In this document: positions 19,385-30,811 of the stretch, in pieces
How the letters are laid out: each line of letters begins with the position of its first letter
Numbering within the stretch: the stretch's first letter is position 1
From: Pseudomonas sp. Leaf48
GTDB lineage: Bacteria > Pseudomonadota > Gammaproteobacteria > Pseudomonadales > Pseudomonadaceae
DNA length: 64,000 nucleotides
NCBI RefSeq assembly: GCF_001421885.1
Contig: NZ_LMLH01000001.1
Coordinates: forward strand, 125,151-189,150
Direction: 5' to 3'
Made by a program: the position numbers and the translations under genes
The notes under the pieces: model-generated
What the model saw: only the letters and a program-made list of their open reading frames with translations
Databases searched by the model: none
Told to the model about the DNA's origin: nothing

Positions 19385-20509
19385 TTGCGTATCGCTTTTG
19401 TATTCTCAGCCTGGCTCCTGAGCTTCGGGGCCATGGCGTCACCGGGTGATGTGGCGACCCTTGATCGCAGCAGCTGGCCTGAACAAATCAGCAACCCGAC
19501 GCTGTTCGACGTCGCTTCACGCGCCGAAATCCTCATGTTCGCCCGTGGTCTGCTGGCCAGTGAATCCCTTGACGAGCCCGCCCTGGCCCAGCGCCTGGGC
19601 CTGCGCACGGTCAACATGGAGTCGGTCAATCGCGTGCGTCAGCGCATGTGGCAACGCCTGCTGAGCAACTATAACTTCGCCCAGCAGAGTTGCGACCAGG
19701 ACGCGTCCTTCTGTTTTCTGGTCGAGGACATTGCCACCTTGCGCGAGCAGGCCGGCAAGTTTCAGGTCGGCAATGACAGCTATTACATGAAATGGGCCGA
19801 ACCGAGTCGGCTGTTCCATAGCCAGTACCTGGACGAACAGTTGCGCAAGGCTGCGCTGTTCCCGCAAACCAGCAGCGAAGTCGATCATTTTGGCGACTAT
19901 GAGCGAAACGGCGAACAGATGCATGACCGGCTGTTTCTGCTGACCTTCGACAGTGCCGCCAACGTCAGACCGGACAACACCGAATGGGCCACCGACTACC
20001 TGCGCAAGTCGAACCTGAGCGGCACCTTCTTTGTCCTCGGCAAGGATATCCAGAGCCGACTGACCGAGTACTCTGTAAGCAGCCTGCAATCGGTTTACTC
20101 GACCCAGTGCGTTGGCGTACAGGGCTGGGAGTATCGCTCCCACAGCCACTGGCAGGACTGGCAGGATTCGGTGCGACGCAGTGTCGAACTGGTGAAAAGC
20201 AAATTGCCGGAGAACTTCGTGCCGCTGTTTCGCCCGCCCGATGGGCAACGCCGCTCCGATGCCGAACCTTTCTTCAAGTCCCAGGGTGTGGAAGTGGCGC
20301 TATGGGACATCGACGCCCAGGACGGAGCCGGCAAGCTCAAGGGCAACCAGAGTGCGCAACGGGTGCTGACCCTGATGCTGCTGTGGCGCCACGGCGTGAT
20401 CAATTTCAATGTGAAGCAGGATGCGGTGAAAGCGGCGCTACCCTGGCTGCTCACGCAAACGGCACCCATGGGGATCGGCTGGGAAGACTGTCAGGACGGT
20501 TTTCGCTGA
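19385..20509 (+). CDS. secreted polysaccharide-deacetylase (NodB)-like protein with altered metal site
   Basis: A signal peptide (MRIAFVFSAWLLSFGAMA) is followed by about 160 residues without known motifs and then a NodB-like domain. The first motif reads LTFDS (D189, S190) where the family has TFDDG. The second reads SHSHWQ (H253, H255, Q257) where HS/TxxH is usual. Later motifs FRPPDG and ALWDIDAQDG look normal. The likely start is TTG at 19385, with GGAG 8 bases upstream; no ATG or GTG in frame fits the signal peptide. The substrate is unknown. It could be a divergent carbohydrate esterase or a non-catalytic binding protein. Confidence 0.75.
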   Translation: MRIAFVFSAWLLSFGAMASPGDVATLDRSSWPEQISNPTLFDVASRAEILMFARGLLASESLDEPALAQRLGLRTVNMESVNRVRQRMWQRLLSNYNFAQQSCDQDASFCFLVEDIATLREQAGKFQVGNDSYYMKWAEPSRLFHSQYLDEQLRKAALFPQTSSEVDHFGDYERNGEQMHDRLFLLTFDSAANVRPDNTEWATDYLRKSNLSGTFFVLGKDIQSRLTEYSVSSLQSVYSTQCVGVQGWEYRSHSHWQDWQDSVRRSVELVKSKLPENFVPLFRPPDGQRRSDAEPFFKSQGVEVALWDIDAQDGAGKLKGNQSAQRVLTLMLLWRHGVINFNVKQDAVKAALPWLLTQTAPMGIGWEDCQDGFR

Positions 20510-20845
20510 AAACGCCAAAAGCCCGGAAACATTGGGCTTGGGGTGAATTTTGGAGGGGATTCGTTGCAGGTTGACTTCCGACTGTAAACGGGTGGTGGCG
20601 GTCCGCCAAGTGTTATTGGTCATTCTGAAAAATAAACTTCAAAAAAGCGTCAAAGTACTTTTTTCTGTCATGGGTTTTGGAGTATTACGAAGACAGACCG
20701 CCGAAACCTGCAACACAGGTGGCGTCTTCCAAGACCCCGCTTGTACGCAGAACACTTGAGTCCCCGCAGGTGTATTCGGCAGTCACTTCGAGGCGCAGCA
20801 CCGTCAGGGTATTGCGTCGAATGGCTCCCACAAAGGTGACCGAGT
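20510..20845. other. intergenic region before the phoH-like gene
   Basis: No gene is supported here. A weak AGCCC/GGGCT hairpin (about 20520-20540) may end the deacetylase-like transcript. The last 100 bases before the phoH-like start are GC-rich and orderly and may be a conserved leader. The open frame at 20550-20759 has no ribosome site and poor codon use. Confidence 0.5.
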
Positions 20846-22240
20846 ATGGATGATCACGGACGTAGCTCTTCTTCCAACCAGCCAATCCTTTATGTGCTCG
20901 ATACCAACGTATTGATCCACGATCCAAACGCGCTGCTCAACTTCGAAGAACACCACGTCGCCATCCCGATGACAGTGCTTGAAGAGCTGGACAAGCTCAA
21001 GAGCGGGCACCACAGCGTTGCCGCCGAATGCCGCCAGGCCATCCGATTGATCGACAAGACCCTGGGCGATGCCTCACCCGAGGACGTCGAGCAGGGCGTG
21101 CCGATCCAGCGCGGCAAGAGCGGGCCGAAGGGTTTGCTGTCAATTCTGATGAGCAAGCATGCCGAGCCGAACCTGATTCTGCCCGAGCACCTGAACGACA
21201 ACAAAATCATCAACCAGTTGATCGACCTGCACGCGCGCGATCCGAAGAAACCGGTGGTGCTGGTCACCAAAGACATCAACATGCGTCTCAAGGCCCGGGC
21301 CTGCGGGATTGAGGCTGAGGACTACAGCACCGACCAACTGGTCGACGACGTGTCGCTGTTGCCCAACGGCTACCACAACATGACCGGCTCTTTCTGGGAC
21401 CGCGTGAGCAAGGTCGAAACCCGCCAGGATCATGGCCGCACCTGGCACCAGGTACAATTGATCGACAACCTGCCGGCAGTGCACATCAACGAGTTCATCA
21501 TCGACGAACAGGGTTTTGTCGGCTGGATCAAGGAAATCGCAGAAGACAAATTACTGATTCTCGACCTGCATCAGGAGCCCCTGTTGCACCAGGAAGCCTG
21601 GGGCCTGAAACCGCGTGACATCTACCAGAGCCTGGCGCTGTACGCCTTGCTTGATCCGGACATCCATTTGGTCAACCTGTCCGGTGCCGCCGGCTCGGGT
21701 AAAACCATCCTGGCCCTGGCCGCCGCTATCGAGCAGACCATGGTCAGCAAGCGCTACCGGCGCATCATCGCCACCCGCAGTGTGCAGGGCCTGGACCAGG
21801 AAATCGGTTTCCTGCCCGGCACCGAAGCGGAAAAAATGGAGCCATGGCTGGGCGCCATCACCGACAACCTCGAAGCCTTGCACATGGATGACGAAAGCAC
21901 CCATGGCAGCGTCGACTACATCCTCAGCAAAGTGCCGTTGCAGTTCAAATCCCTCAACTACATCCGGGGCCGCAGCTTCCAGCAGAGCCTGATCCTGATC
22001 GACGAATGCCAGAACCTCACCCCGCACCAGATGAAAACCATCATCACCCGTGCCGGCGCCGGTTCCAAAGTGGTGTGCCTGGGCAACCTGGCACAGATCG
22101 ACACCCCATACCTGTCCGCGACCAGTTCCGGGCTGACCTACCTCACAGAACGCTTCAAGGACTTCCCGAACGGGGTGCACATCACCCTGCAAGGGGTACC
22201 ACGCTCGATCCTGGCCGAATACGCCGAAACGCATCTGTAA
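20846..22240 (+). CDS. PIN-domain / PhoH-family ATPase (YlaK-type)
   Basis: The protein has an N-terminal PIN nuclease domain (DTNVLIHD near residue 19; conserved acidic residues in EELDKLK and VTKDINMR), then a PhoH-type P-loop ATPase with Walker A GAAGSGKT (about residues 280-287) and Walker B ILIDECQN. At 464 residues it has the length of the PIN-PhoH fusion family, thought to couple RNA unwinding with cleavage. It is monocistronic, ended by a strong terminator at 22253-22285. Confidence 0.93.
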   Translation: MDDHGRSSSSNQPILYVLDTNVLIHDPNALLNFEEHHVAIPMTVLEELDKLKSGHHSVAAECRQAIRLIDKTLGDASPEDVEQGVPIQRGKSGPKGLLSILMSKHAEPNLILPEHLNDNKIINQLIDLHARDPKKPVVLVTKDINMRLKARACGIEAEDYSTDQLVDDVSLLPNGYHNMTGSFWDRVSKVETRQDHGRTWHQVQLIDNLPAVHINEFIIDEQGFVGWIKEIAEDKLLILDLHQEPLLHQEAWGLKPRDIYQSLALYALLDPDIHLVNLSGAAGSGKTILALAAAIEQTMVSKRYRRIIATRSVQGLDQEIGFLPGTEAEKMEPWLGAITDNLEALHMDDESTHGSVDYILSKVPLQFKSLNYIRGRSFQQSLILIDECQNLTPHQMKTIITRAGAGSKVVCLGNLAQIDTPYLSATSSGLTYLTERFKDFPNGVHITLQGVPRSILAEYAETHL

Positions 22241-22252
22241 CCGTTCACCCAG

Positions 22253-22285
22253 ACCGGGCGGCCTTCAAAAGCCGCCCGGTTTTTC
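22253..22285 (+). terminator. rho-independent terminator after the phoH-like gene
   Basis: ACCGGGCGGC pairs with GCCGCCCGGT across a short loop and is followed by TTTTT. Confidence 0.92.
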
Positions 22286-22304
22286 ATGCCCAACCCAAAT
22301 CAAA

Positions 22305-22394
22305 TGTGGGAGCGGGCTTGCTCGCGAAAGCGGTGTATCAGTCACTATAAGTGTTGAATGACACTCCGCCTTCGCGAGCAAGCCCGCTCCCACA
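22305..22394. repeat. REP pair upstream of moaC
   Basis: Inverted REP cores (TGTGGGAGCGGGCTTGCTCG and complement) lie between the phoH-like terminator and moaC. Confidence 0.9.
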
Positions 22395-22479
22395 TTGGTT
22401 CTGTGGTGTTCATGCAATCTAAGGTGCGGAAAATTGACCCACGGGTTTACAATCGATTCTCCTGATCAGGAGTAACCCC

Positions 22480-22953
22480 GTGCTGACTCATCTCGATTCC
22501 CAAGGTCGCGCCAACATGGTCGACGTCACCGAAAAAGCCGTGACGTTCCGCGAAGCGACCGCTCAGGCGCTGGTGCGCATGCTCCCCGAAACCCTGCAGA
22601 TGATCGTCAGCGGCGGCCACCCCAAGGGTGATGTGTTTGCCGTGGCGCGCATTGCCGGGATTCAGGCAGCGAAGAAAACCAGTGATCTGATTCCGCTGTG
22701 CCATCCGTTGATGCTGACGGGTGTGAAAGTCGAGCTCAGTGCCGAAGGTGACGACAGCGTGCGCATCGTCGCGCGCTGCAAGTTGTCCGGGCAGACCGGC
22801 GTCGAGATGGAGGCTCTGACCGCTGCAAGCGTCGCAGCGCTGACGATCTACGACATGTGTAAGGCCGTAGACCGTGGCATGACCATCGAAAGCGTGCGTC
22901 TGCTGGAGAAGGTCGGCGGCAAGAGCGGGCATTTCCAGGCGGAGCAGCCATGA
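22480..22953 (+). CDS. moaC: MoaC, cyclic pyranopterin monophosphate synthase
   Basis: Second enzyme step of molybdenum cofactor synthesis: it turns the MoaA product into cyclic pyranopterin monophosphate. Conserved motifs [12 protein letters not shown] and [16 protein letters not shown] are intact; length is 157 residues. It starts with GTG and has AGGAGT 6 bases upstream. Its stop overlaps the moaD ATG by 4 bases, so moaCDE form a tightly coupled operon. moaA and moaB are not in this window. Confidence 0.97.
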   Translation: MLTHLDSQGRANMVDVTEKAVTFREATAQALVRMLPETLQMIVSGGHPKGDVFAVARIAGIQAAKKTSDLIPLCHPLMLTGVKVELSAEGDDSVRIVARCKLSGQTGVEMEALTAASVAALTIYDMCKAVDRGMTIESVRLLEKVGGKSGHFQAEQP

Positions 22954-23192
22954 ATCTGACTGTGAAGTTTTTTGCCCGTTATCGTGAAGCGCTGGGCGTC
23001 GACTCGGTAAAGGTCGAAGGCCATTTCACTACGGTCGAAGATGTGCGTGCCTTGCTGGCTCAGCGTGAAGGCGCTGATGTGTTGAGCGAACAGAACCTGA
23101 TGTGCGCGCGCAACGAGGACCTGTGCCAGCTCGACGAACCGGTGAGCGATGGTGATGAAGTGGCCTTTTTTCCGACCGTGACCGGGGGCTGA
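22950..23192 (+). CDS. moaD: MoaD, molybdopterin synthase small subunit (sulfur carrier)
   Basis: Ubiquitin-like 80-residue protein whose C-terminal Gly-Gly (FPTVTGG) is thiocarboxylated and donates sulfur in molybdopterin formation. The start overlaps the moaC end (ATGA). Confidence 0.96.
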   Translation: MNLTVKFFARYREALGVDSVKVEGHFTTVEDVRALLAQREGADVLSEQNLMCARNEDLCQLDEPVSDGDEVAFFPTVTGG

Positions 23193-23195
23193 GCC

Positions 23196-23648
23196 ATGGC
23201 GATCCGCGTGCAATCGACAGCGTTCGACCCGGGTGCCGAAGTCAACGCCATGCACGATGCCAATGTCGGCGTCGGTGCGGTGGTGAGTTTTGTCGGCTAT
23301 GTGCGCGACTTCAATGACGGGCTCGATGTGGCCGGGATGTTTCTCGAGCACTATCCCGGCATGACTGAAAAAGCCTTGGGCAAGATCGCCATCGAGGCTG
23401 AACAGCGCTGGCCGCTGCTCAAGCTTGAAGTGCTGCACCGCATCGGTGCCCTGGAACCGGGCGAGCCGATTGTTTTCGTCGGCGCGGCCAGCGCCCATCG
23501 CCAGGCGGCATTCGACGCCTGCGCCTTTGTCATGGATTACCTGAAAACCCGTGCGCCGTTCTGGAAGAAAGAAAACACCAGTGACGGACCGCGTTGGGTG
23601 GAAGGGCGTGACAGTGATCATGCGGCGGCGGATCGCTGGAAGCAGTAA
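23196..23648 (+). CDS. moaE: MoaE, molybdopterin synthase catalytic subunit
   Basis: Large subunit that uses the MoaD thiocarboxylate to insert the dithiolene sulfurs. Conserved segments GAVVSFVGYVRD, LEHYPGM and KTRAPFWKKE (active-site lysines) are present in 150 residues. It begins 3 bases after the moaD stop. Confidence 0.97.
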   Translation: MAIRVQSTAFDPGAEVNAMHDANVGVGAVVSFVGYVRDFNDGLDVAGMFLEHYPGMTEKALGKIAIEAEQRWPLLKLEVLHRIGALEPGEPIVFVGAASAHRQAAFDACAFVMDYLKTRAPFWKKENTSDGPRWVEGRDSDHAAADRWKQ

Positions 23649-24025
23649 CTCCAGCGGTGATCTCGAGGACGCTATCGCGGGCAAGCCGCGCTCCCACAGG
23701 TGTTGTGTCGTGCGGACATTTTGTGACCGCCCCGATATCTGTGGGAGCAAATGTCTTCCCCTGCAATAGGCAACATAGACTGGCACAAATCCCGGCAACG
23801 CCATAAATCCCTGTGGGAGCGGGCTTGCCCGCGAAGAGGCCATCCGCCTCACCCAAGAACCTCTTGATTCACCACCCGACCATTGGCCGGCGCGGGCTGC
23901 ATTTGCCCGATTGACGATTTATACATAAAAGTCCAGTATGGAATTATAAGTACAAAAAAGGCTTTCACCCGCTTCAGCTTTTTCTTCTGTCTTGCCAAAC
24001 CAACAACAATCGCGAGAAAACGAAC
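23649..24025. other. intergenic region with degenerate REP elements and a promoter region
   Basis: REP-derived half elements lie at about 23676-23699, 23741-23756 and 23812-23838 (cores CGGGCAAGCC..GCTCCCACAGG and TGTGGGAGCGGGCTTGCCCG). The last 120 bases are AT-rich and look like the promoter of the next gene, including TTGACG at 23911 and the GTCCAGTATGGA box at 23931-23942. Confidence 0.6.
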
Positions 24026-24802
24026 ATGAAGAAACTCCCCCTCATCACCGGTCTGGCCCTGAGCCTGTTGGCGTGCAGCTCTGTGTTCGCCGCCGAGAAA
24101 ACCCTGCGCATCGGCATTGAAGCGGCCTATCCGCCGTTCGCCTCGAAAACCGACAAAGGCGAAATCGTCGGTTTCGACTATGACATCGGCAACGCCCTGT
24201 GCGCGCAGATGAAGGCCAAATGTGTGTGGGTCGAAGGTGAGTTCGACGGTCTGATTCCTTCCCTGAAAGTGAAGAAAATCGACATGGCGCTGTCGTCCAT
24301 GACCATCAACGAAGACCGCAAGAAGTCGGTGGACTTCAGCCACAAGTACTACTTCACCTCGTCGCGCCTGGTGATGAAGGACGGCGCGGTGGTGGATGAC
24401 CAGTACGCCAGCCTCAAGGGCAAGACTGTCGGCGTGCAGCGCGCCACCACGACCGACCGTTACGCCACCGAGGTGTTCGAGCCCAAAGGCATCAACGTCA
24501 AGCGCTACAGCAACAACGAAGAAATCTACATGGACCTGGCCGCCGGCCGCCTCGACGCGATTTTTGCCGACACCATTCCGCTCAATGACTTCCTGTCGAT
24601 GCCGCGCGGCAAGGGCTATGCCTTTGTCGGGCCGGAGCTGAAGGATCCGAAGTATGTGGGTGAGGGTGCGGGCATTGCGGTGCGCAAGGGTAATACCGAG
24701 CTGGTCAGCGAACTGAATACAGCTATTGATGGCATTCGCGCCAGTGGCGAGTACCAGAAGATTTCGGACAAATACTTCAAGTCGGATATCTACGGCGACT
24801 GA
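24026..24802 (+). CDS. periplasmic basic-amino-acid binding protein (ArgT/HisJ type)
   Basis: Solute-binding protein of an amino-acid ABC importer. It has a signal peptide [22 protein letters not shown], then the SBP family 3 fold starting [15 protein letters not shown], with [11 protein letters not shown] and [14 protein letters not shown] characteristic of lysine/arginine/ornithine binders. Length is 258 residues. No permease or ATPase gene adjoins it. It is divergent in context from dauBAR and likely supplies arginine to that pathway, as the same neighbour occurs next to dauR in P. aeruginosa. Confidence 0.88.
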   Translation: MKKLPLITGLALSLLACSSVFAAEKTLRIGIEAAYPPFASKTDKGEIVGFDYDIGNALCAQMKAKCVWVEGEFDGLIPSLKVKKIDMALSSMTINEDRKKSVDFSHKYYFTSSRLVMKDGAVVDDQYASLKGKTVGVQRATTTDRYATEVFEPKGINVKRYSNNEEIYMDLAAGRLDAIFADTIPLNDFLSMPRGKGYAFVGPELKDPKYVGEGAGIAVRKGNTELVSELNTAIDGIRASGEYQKISDKYFKSDIYGD

Positions 24803-24808
24803 CAGTTC

Positions 24809-24905
24809 GCTTTCGCGAGCAAGCCCGCTCCCACAATGGATCTCTACCAGGCACAGACTTTGTGTTCGACGCAGAACCAGTGTGGGAGCGGGCTTGCTCG
24901 CGAAG
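24809..24905. repeat. REP pair, outward-facing arrangement
   Basis: Here the complement core (CGCTTTCGCGAGCAAGCCCG, from 24809) comes first and the direct core (TGTGGGAGCGGGCTTGCTCG, to about 24905) second, the reverse of most pairs in the window. It lies between convergent genes. Confidence 0.8.
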
Positions 24906-24937
24906 AGGCCAGATAAAACAATACAAATCCCGGGGCT

Positions 24938-25588
24938 CTAGCCCTTCAATTCCTTCAATTCCTTCAAATGCTTGTACACCGTCGCCCGCCCCATGTTCAG
25001 CACATTGGCCACATAGTTCGACGAACTTTTACCCTTGAACGCGCCTTCGGCATGCAACGCCAGCACCAGTTCGCGTTTGTGGTCGCGGGTCAGCAGGTTC
25101 AGGCTCAACTGGCGTTCGCGCAGCCACGCATGAAGGAAGGTGTTGATCCGCTCCTGCCAGTCGTCGCGAAACAGTGAGTCCGGTTGCGGAATCAGCTTGG
25201 TCGGTGACAGGAACAGATCCAGCGCGGCTTTGGCATTCTCGAACAGTGAGATGTTCAGGTTGATGCACAGCACGGCCAGCGGATGCCCCGCGCCGTCACG
25301 CAGCACAGTACTGAGGCTGCGAATTTTCTGACCATCCCAGTTGAGCTTCTCGTACGGCCCGATGTTACGTTCGCTGACATCGTCGCTGAGCATGTCTTCC
25401 AGCGCCGAGTCATCACCGATTTCCCGTTTCGACAGGTTATTGGCGATGTAGTCGACCTTTTGCGTGCGCAGGTCGTGCAATACCACTTCGGCATGGGGAA
25501 AGAACAGCGTGGCGATGGCGTCGGCGATCGCCCGGAAGTTGTCCATGGCACTGTGGTTCAGGATCGAGTCTTTTTCAGGGGCGTTCAT
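24938..25588 (-). CDS. dauR: DauR, YheO/PAS-type transcriptional regulator of D-arginine catabolism
   Basis: The protein has an N-terminal YheO-like PAS domain (about residues 15-120) and a C-terminal helix-turn-helix (SNYVANVLNMGRATVYKHL). In P. aeruginosa DauR represses dauBAR in the absence of arginine. It is the last gene of a dauB-dauA-dauR cluster, which supports the assignment. The ATG at 25588 has GGAG 8 bases upstream; ATGs further upstream do not. Confidence 0.88.
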   Translation of the reverse strand: MNAPEKDSILNHSAMDNFRAIADAIATLFFPHAEVVLHDLRTQKVDYIANNLSKREIGDDSALEDMLSDDVSERNIGPYEKLNWDGQKIRSLSTVLRDGAGHPLAVLCINLNISLFENAKAALDLFLSPTKLIPQPDSLFRDDWQERINTFLHAWLRERQLSLNLLTRDHKRELVLALHAEGAFKGKSSSNYVANVLNMGRATVYKHLKELKELKG

Positions 25589-25677
25589 CAGTGGAACTCC
25601 AGGCAGCATCAACGCCCCGTGAAAGGGGCGCTGAAAGTGTGCCGTAATCAGGTCGACACGTCATCCGGGGCGCAAGG

Positions 25678-26835
<1,158 letters not shown>

Positions 26836-26867
26836 TTAATAGTGCTTTCCTTGGTGGGGGACGATTT

Positions 26868-27001
26868 TGTGGCGAGGGGGCTTGCCCCCGTTCGGCTGCG
26901 CAGCAGCCGCGAATCCCACTGCATTCGGTCTTTCTGAATAACAGCAGCAACTGGTTGTGGGGCGGCTTCACCACCCAACGGGGGCAAGCCCCCTCGCCAC
27001 A
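26868..27001. repeat. 134-bp inverted repeat element, GGCGAGGGGGCTTGCCCCCG family
   Basis: Arms TGTGGCGAGGGGGCTTGCCC and its complement (ending 27001) face each other, with an internal GTTCGGCTGCGCAGCAG block next to the left arm. The same design appears at 56150-56283. It lies between dauB and dauA. Confidence 0.85.
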
Positions 27002-27030
27002 AAAAGCCCGCTTCACTGGAGCGAGGTTTT

Positions 27031-27975
27031 TCAGTGCATCAATTGGTAAAGCGCATTGGCCAGTGCAATGTCTTCCAGGCCCAGGCCGATGGAGCGGAAG
27101 AACACGTGGCGGTTGTAGTCGGGACGCTGCACTGTTGCACTCAGCAGGTCGGGCAGGTCGCCAACGATCGTGCCCTTGTCCCAGCCATGTTGCTCGCCGG
27201 CAATCAGCATTTCACCCGCCGAGCCCGGTGTGGTCACGCGGTAGTCACAGAACACCTGCATGTCGTTGAGGCTCTGCGGCGGAACTTCATGGGCGCGCGG
27301 GGCGTTGGTGCTGATAGAAGTGATCAGCGCCGGTTTGCTCAGGGTAGACGGATCGATCACCGGGCCGGCGGACGAGGTGCAGAGCATGACCACATCCGCG
27401 TCTGTGATGGCGGCCTCACGACTTTGCGTGATGGTCAGGCGTGGCTCGATAGATTTGAGCAGACTCACCGTCTCAGGGTCTTCGTTCAGGCTCGGCGAGT
27501 ACAGGCTGATGCTGTGCCAGTCGCGCAGGTTCTTTACATAGTGCAGATGCGCCTGAGCCACTTTGCCGCTGCCGATGATCGCCAGGCGCCTGGCGTTAAG
27601 TGGCGCCAGGGCATCGACCGCCACCGCAGTGGTCGCAGCGGTACGTGCAGTGGTCAGTTCACCGGCGTCACACAGCAGCAGCGGCTGGCCGGTCTGCATC
27701 GACATCAACAGGGTCCACGCCGTCACCAGTGGTCCTTGTTCGCCCACGATGTACGGCGAAGTCTTGATCCCGTACACGCCATCCTCGGCCAAGACGCCCA
27801 GGTAGTTGATGAAGTCCCCGGCACCCTGTGGAAACTCCACCAGTTGCTGCGCCGGCTGCACCGCTTGCCCGGCCGCCAGCTCGCGGAACAGCTTGCGCAG
27901 AATCTGCGGTACATCGACCTGCGCCAACAGTTCGCGGGCCTGAAGCTGGGTGATCACATGGGGCGTGCTGGACAT
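27031..27975 (-). CDS. dauB: DauB, ornithine-cyclodeaminase-family NAD(P)H-dependent arginine dehydrogenase
   Basis: 314-residue Rossmann enzyme of the ornithine cyclodeaminase/mu-crystallin family (motif IIGSGKVAQAHLHY). In P. aeruginosa it reduces the 2-ketoarginine/imine formed by DauA to L-arginine, so DauA plus DauB racemise D- to L-arginine. It is the first gene of dauBAR, and its upstream region carries a GTCTATTATGGAC palindrome. Confidence 0.88.
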   Translation of the reverse strand: MSSTPHVITQLQARELLAQVDVPQILRKLFRELAAGQAVQPAQQLVEFPQGAGDFINYLGVLAEDGVYGIKTSPYIVGEQGPLVTAWTLLMSMQTGQPLLLCDAGELTTARTAATTAVAVDALAPLNARRLAIIGSGKVAQAHLHYVKNLRDWHSISLYSPSLNEDPETVSLLKSIEPRLTITQSREAAITDADVVMLCTSSAGPVIDPSTLSKPALITSISTNAPRAHEVPPQSLNDMQVFCDYRVTTPGSAGEMLIAGEQHGWDKGTIVGDLPDLLSATVQRPDYNRHVFFRSIGLGLEDIALANALYQLMH

Positions 27976-28008
27976 GGGCGGCTCCGGAAGTGGGGTGTAA
28001 ACTAATTT

Positions 28009-28021
28009 GTCTATTATGGAC
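28009..28021. promoter_or_regulatory. candidate operator upstream of dauB
   Basis: GTCTATTATGGAC is a near-palindrome 34 bases upstream of the dauB start. On the opposite strand it reads AAAGTCCATAATAGAC, sharing AAAGTCCA and the dyad with the promoter of the amino-acid binding protein gene at 23928-23942. It is a possible DauR site. Confidence 0.35.
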
Positions 28022-28050
28022 TTTTAGATATGGCGCACAATATCCGGACG

Positions 28051-28088
28051 AAAAAAAAGCGCAGTCCGTTTCCGGCTGCGCCTTTTTC
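28051..28088 (-). terminator. rho-independent terminator after rhlB
   Basis: GCGCAG pairs with CTGCGC across a loop, with a run of eight A (T on the rhlB strand) at 28051-28058 and TTTTT on the other side. It could act in both directions. Confidence 0.85.
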
Positions 28089-28101
28089 TGCAAGTCGGCC
28101 G

Positions 28102-29589
28102 TTACGGGCGCTTGCGCTCAACCGGCCGCAGTAGATGCGTCGGTGGTGTTTCACAGCTGATCTTGCGCCCCAACTTCTCTTCGATGGACGGTAGCTGGTA
28201 GGAGTCGTCTTCACCGGCAAAGCTGATGGACACACCATCGGCACCGGCACGACCAGTACGGCCGATACGATGCACGTAGTCGTCCGGGACTTCCGGCAGG
28301 GTGAAGTTGATCACATGGCTGATGCCGTCGATGTGAATGCCGCGACCGGCCACATCGGTGGCGACCAACACGCGGATCTTGCCCTCGCGGAAACCTTCCA
28401 GGGTCTTGATGCGCTTGTGTTGCGGCACGTCGCCGGACAGCTGCGCGGCATTGACGCCGTCACGCACCAGGCGCTCTTCGATGCGTCGCACTTCATCCTT
28501 GCGGTTGGCGAACACCATCACCCGCTCCCAACCGTTGTCGTTGACCAGGTTGTAGAGCAGTTTGTATTTGTCGGCCCCGGCCACTGCATAAATATGCTGC
28601 TCGACGTTCTCGTTGGCCACGTTGGTGACTTCGATTTCGACGATGGAAGGATCAGTGGTCCACTGCTTGGCCAGGTTCATCACGTCGTCGGTGAAGGTCG
28701 CGGAGAACAGCAGCGTCTGGCGCTCGTTCTTCGGCGGGGTCTGGCGAATGATCTGGCGTACCTGCGGGATGAAGCCCATGTCGAGCATGCGGTCGGCTTC
28801 GTCCAGCACCATCACTTCGACCATGTCCAGGTGCACGTCGCCGCGCTGGTTGAAGTCGAGCAGACGGCCCGGCGTGGCGACGAGGATGTCGCAGTGGCGG
28901 GCTTCGAGGTGTTTGAGTTGCTTGTCGAAGTCCATGCCGCCAACAAAAGTCATGACGTTGAGGCCGGTGTACTTGGTCAGGTCGGCGGCGTCTTTGGCGA
29001 TTTGCACCACCAGCTCGCGGGTCGGGGCGATGATCAATGCCCGAGGCTCGCCCATGTAGCGCTCTTTGGGCGGCGGGGTCTGCAACAGCTGGGTGATGAT
29101 CGATATCAGGAACGCCGCGGTTTTACCGGTGCCGGTCTGGGCGCGGCCGATGGCGTCTTTGCCGGCGAGGGTGAAGCCCAGCACCTGCGCCTGGATCGGC
29201 GTGCAATACGGGAAGCCCAGGTCCTGGATGGCGTGCATCAGTTCAGGGGCGAGTTTGAAATCGTGGAAGCGGGTTTTGCCTTCCTGGGGTTCGACGACGA
29301 AGTCTTCGAGTTTCCAGGGAATGACCGGGGCCTTTGGCTTCGGTTCGCGGCGCGGTTTGGCCGGTTTCGGCGCTTCGCTGCGCGGCTGCTCGGCCGCGGC
29401 TGGCACGGCAGGCTGTGCGGCCGGCGCGGTCGTCGGCTCGTGTTTCGGTGCCGCTACAGGGGCGGACCGACCAGACTGATGACCGTCGGTACGGTGGCTG
29501 GGGGTGTGAGACGGAGCGCTGGGGACTGGCGCGAGTTGCTCAGTCTCGCTTTTACCGAACATTTTCTTGAGTGCTTTGAGCACGGTCAT
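28102..29589 (-). CDS. rhlB: RhlB-like DEAD-box ATP-dependent RNA helicase
   Basis: RNA helicase with all family motifs: [10 protein letters not shown] (Walker A), [12 protein letters not shown] in [16 protein letters not shown] in [16 protein letters not shown] and [10 protein letters not shown]. The helicase core starts near residue 95. Residues 14-95 are a low-complexity Ala/Pro/Lys-rich extension, probably disordered and RNA-binding. It is 495 residues. The position next to dauBAR and the esterase matches rhlB in P. aeruginosa. Confidence 0.9.
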   Translation of the reverse strand: MTVLKALKKMFGKSETEQLAPVPSAPSHTPSHRTDGHQSGRSAPVAAPKHEPTTAPAAQPAVPAAAEQPRSEAPKPAKPRREPKPKAPVIPWKLEDFVVEPQEGKTRFHDFKLAPELMHAIQDLGFPYCTPIQAQVLGFTLAGKDAIGRAQTGTGKTAAFLISIITQLLQTPPPKERYMGEPRALIIAPTRELVVQIAKDAADLTKYTGLNVMTFVGGMDFDKQLKHLEARHCDILVATPGRLLDFNQRGDVHLDMVEVMVLDEADRMLDMGFIPQVRQIIRQTPPKNERQTLLFSATFTDDVMNLAKQWTTDPSIVEIEVTNVANENVEQHIYAVAGADKYKLLYNLVNDNGWERVMVFANRKDEVRRIEERLVRDGVNAAQLSGDVPQHKRIKTLEGFREGKIRVLVATDVAGRGIHIDGISHVINFTLPEVPDDYVHRIGRTGRAGADGVSISFAGEDDSYQLPSIEEKLGRKISCETPPTHLLRPVERKRP

Positions 29590-29686
29590 CTCATCAATTG
29601 ATTAAGGAATGTACGCCGGCCAGTGTAATGCAAGAATCGGGCGCGGCGTAGTGGGATGATCAAAGGGCGTTTTTAAACATGAATGT

Positions 29687-30811
<1,125 letters not shown>

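Noticed and set aside
20550..20759. Small open frame before the phoH-like gene
   Set aside because: No ribosome site, unlike codon use, no similarity to anything I recognise.
22305..22394. REP pairs as a CRISPR array
   Set aside because: They are paired inverted repeats, isolated in separate intergenic places, without evenly spaced direct repeats or cas genes.
22395..22479. A molybdenum cofactor riboswitch before moaC
   Set aside because: Only 85 bases remain between the REP and moaC; I cannot see the required multi-helix layout, and MoCo riboswitches usually precede moaA.
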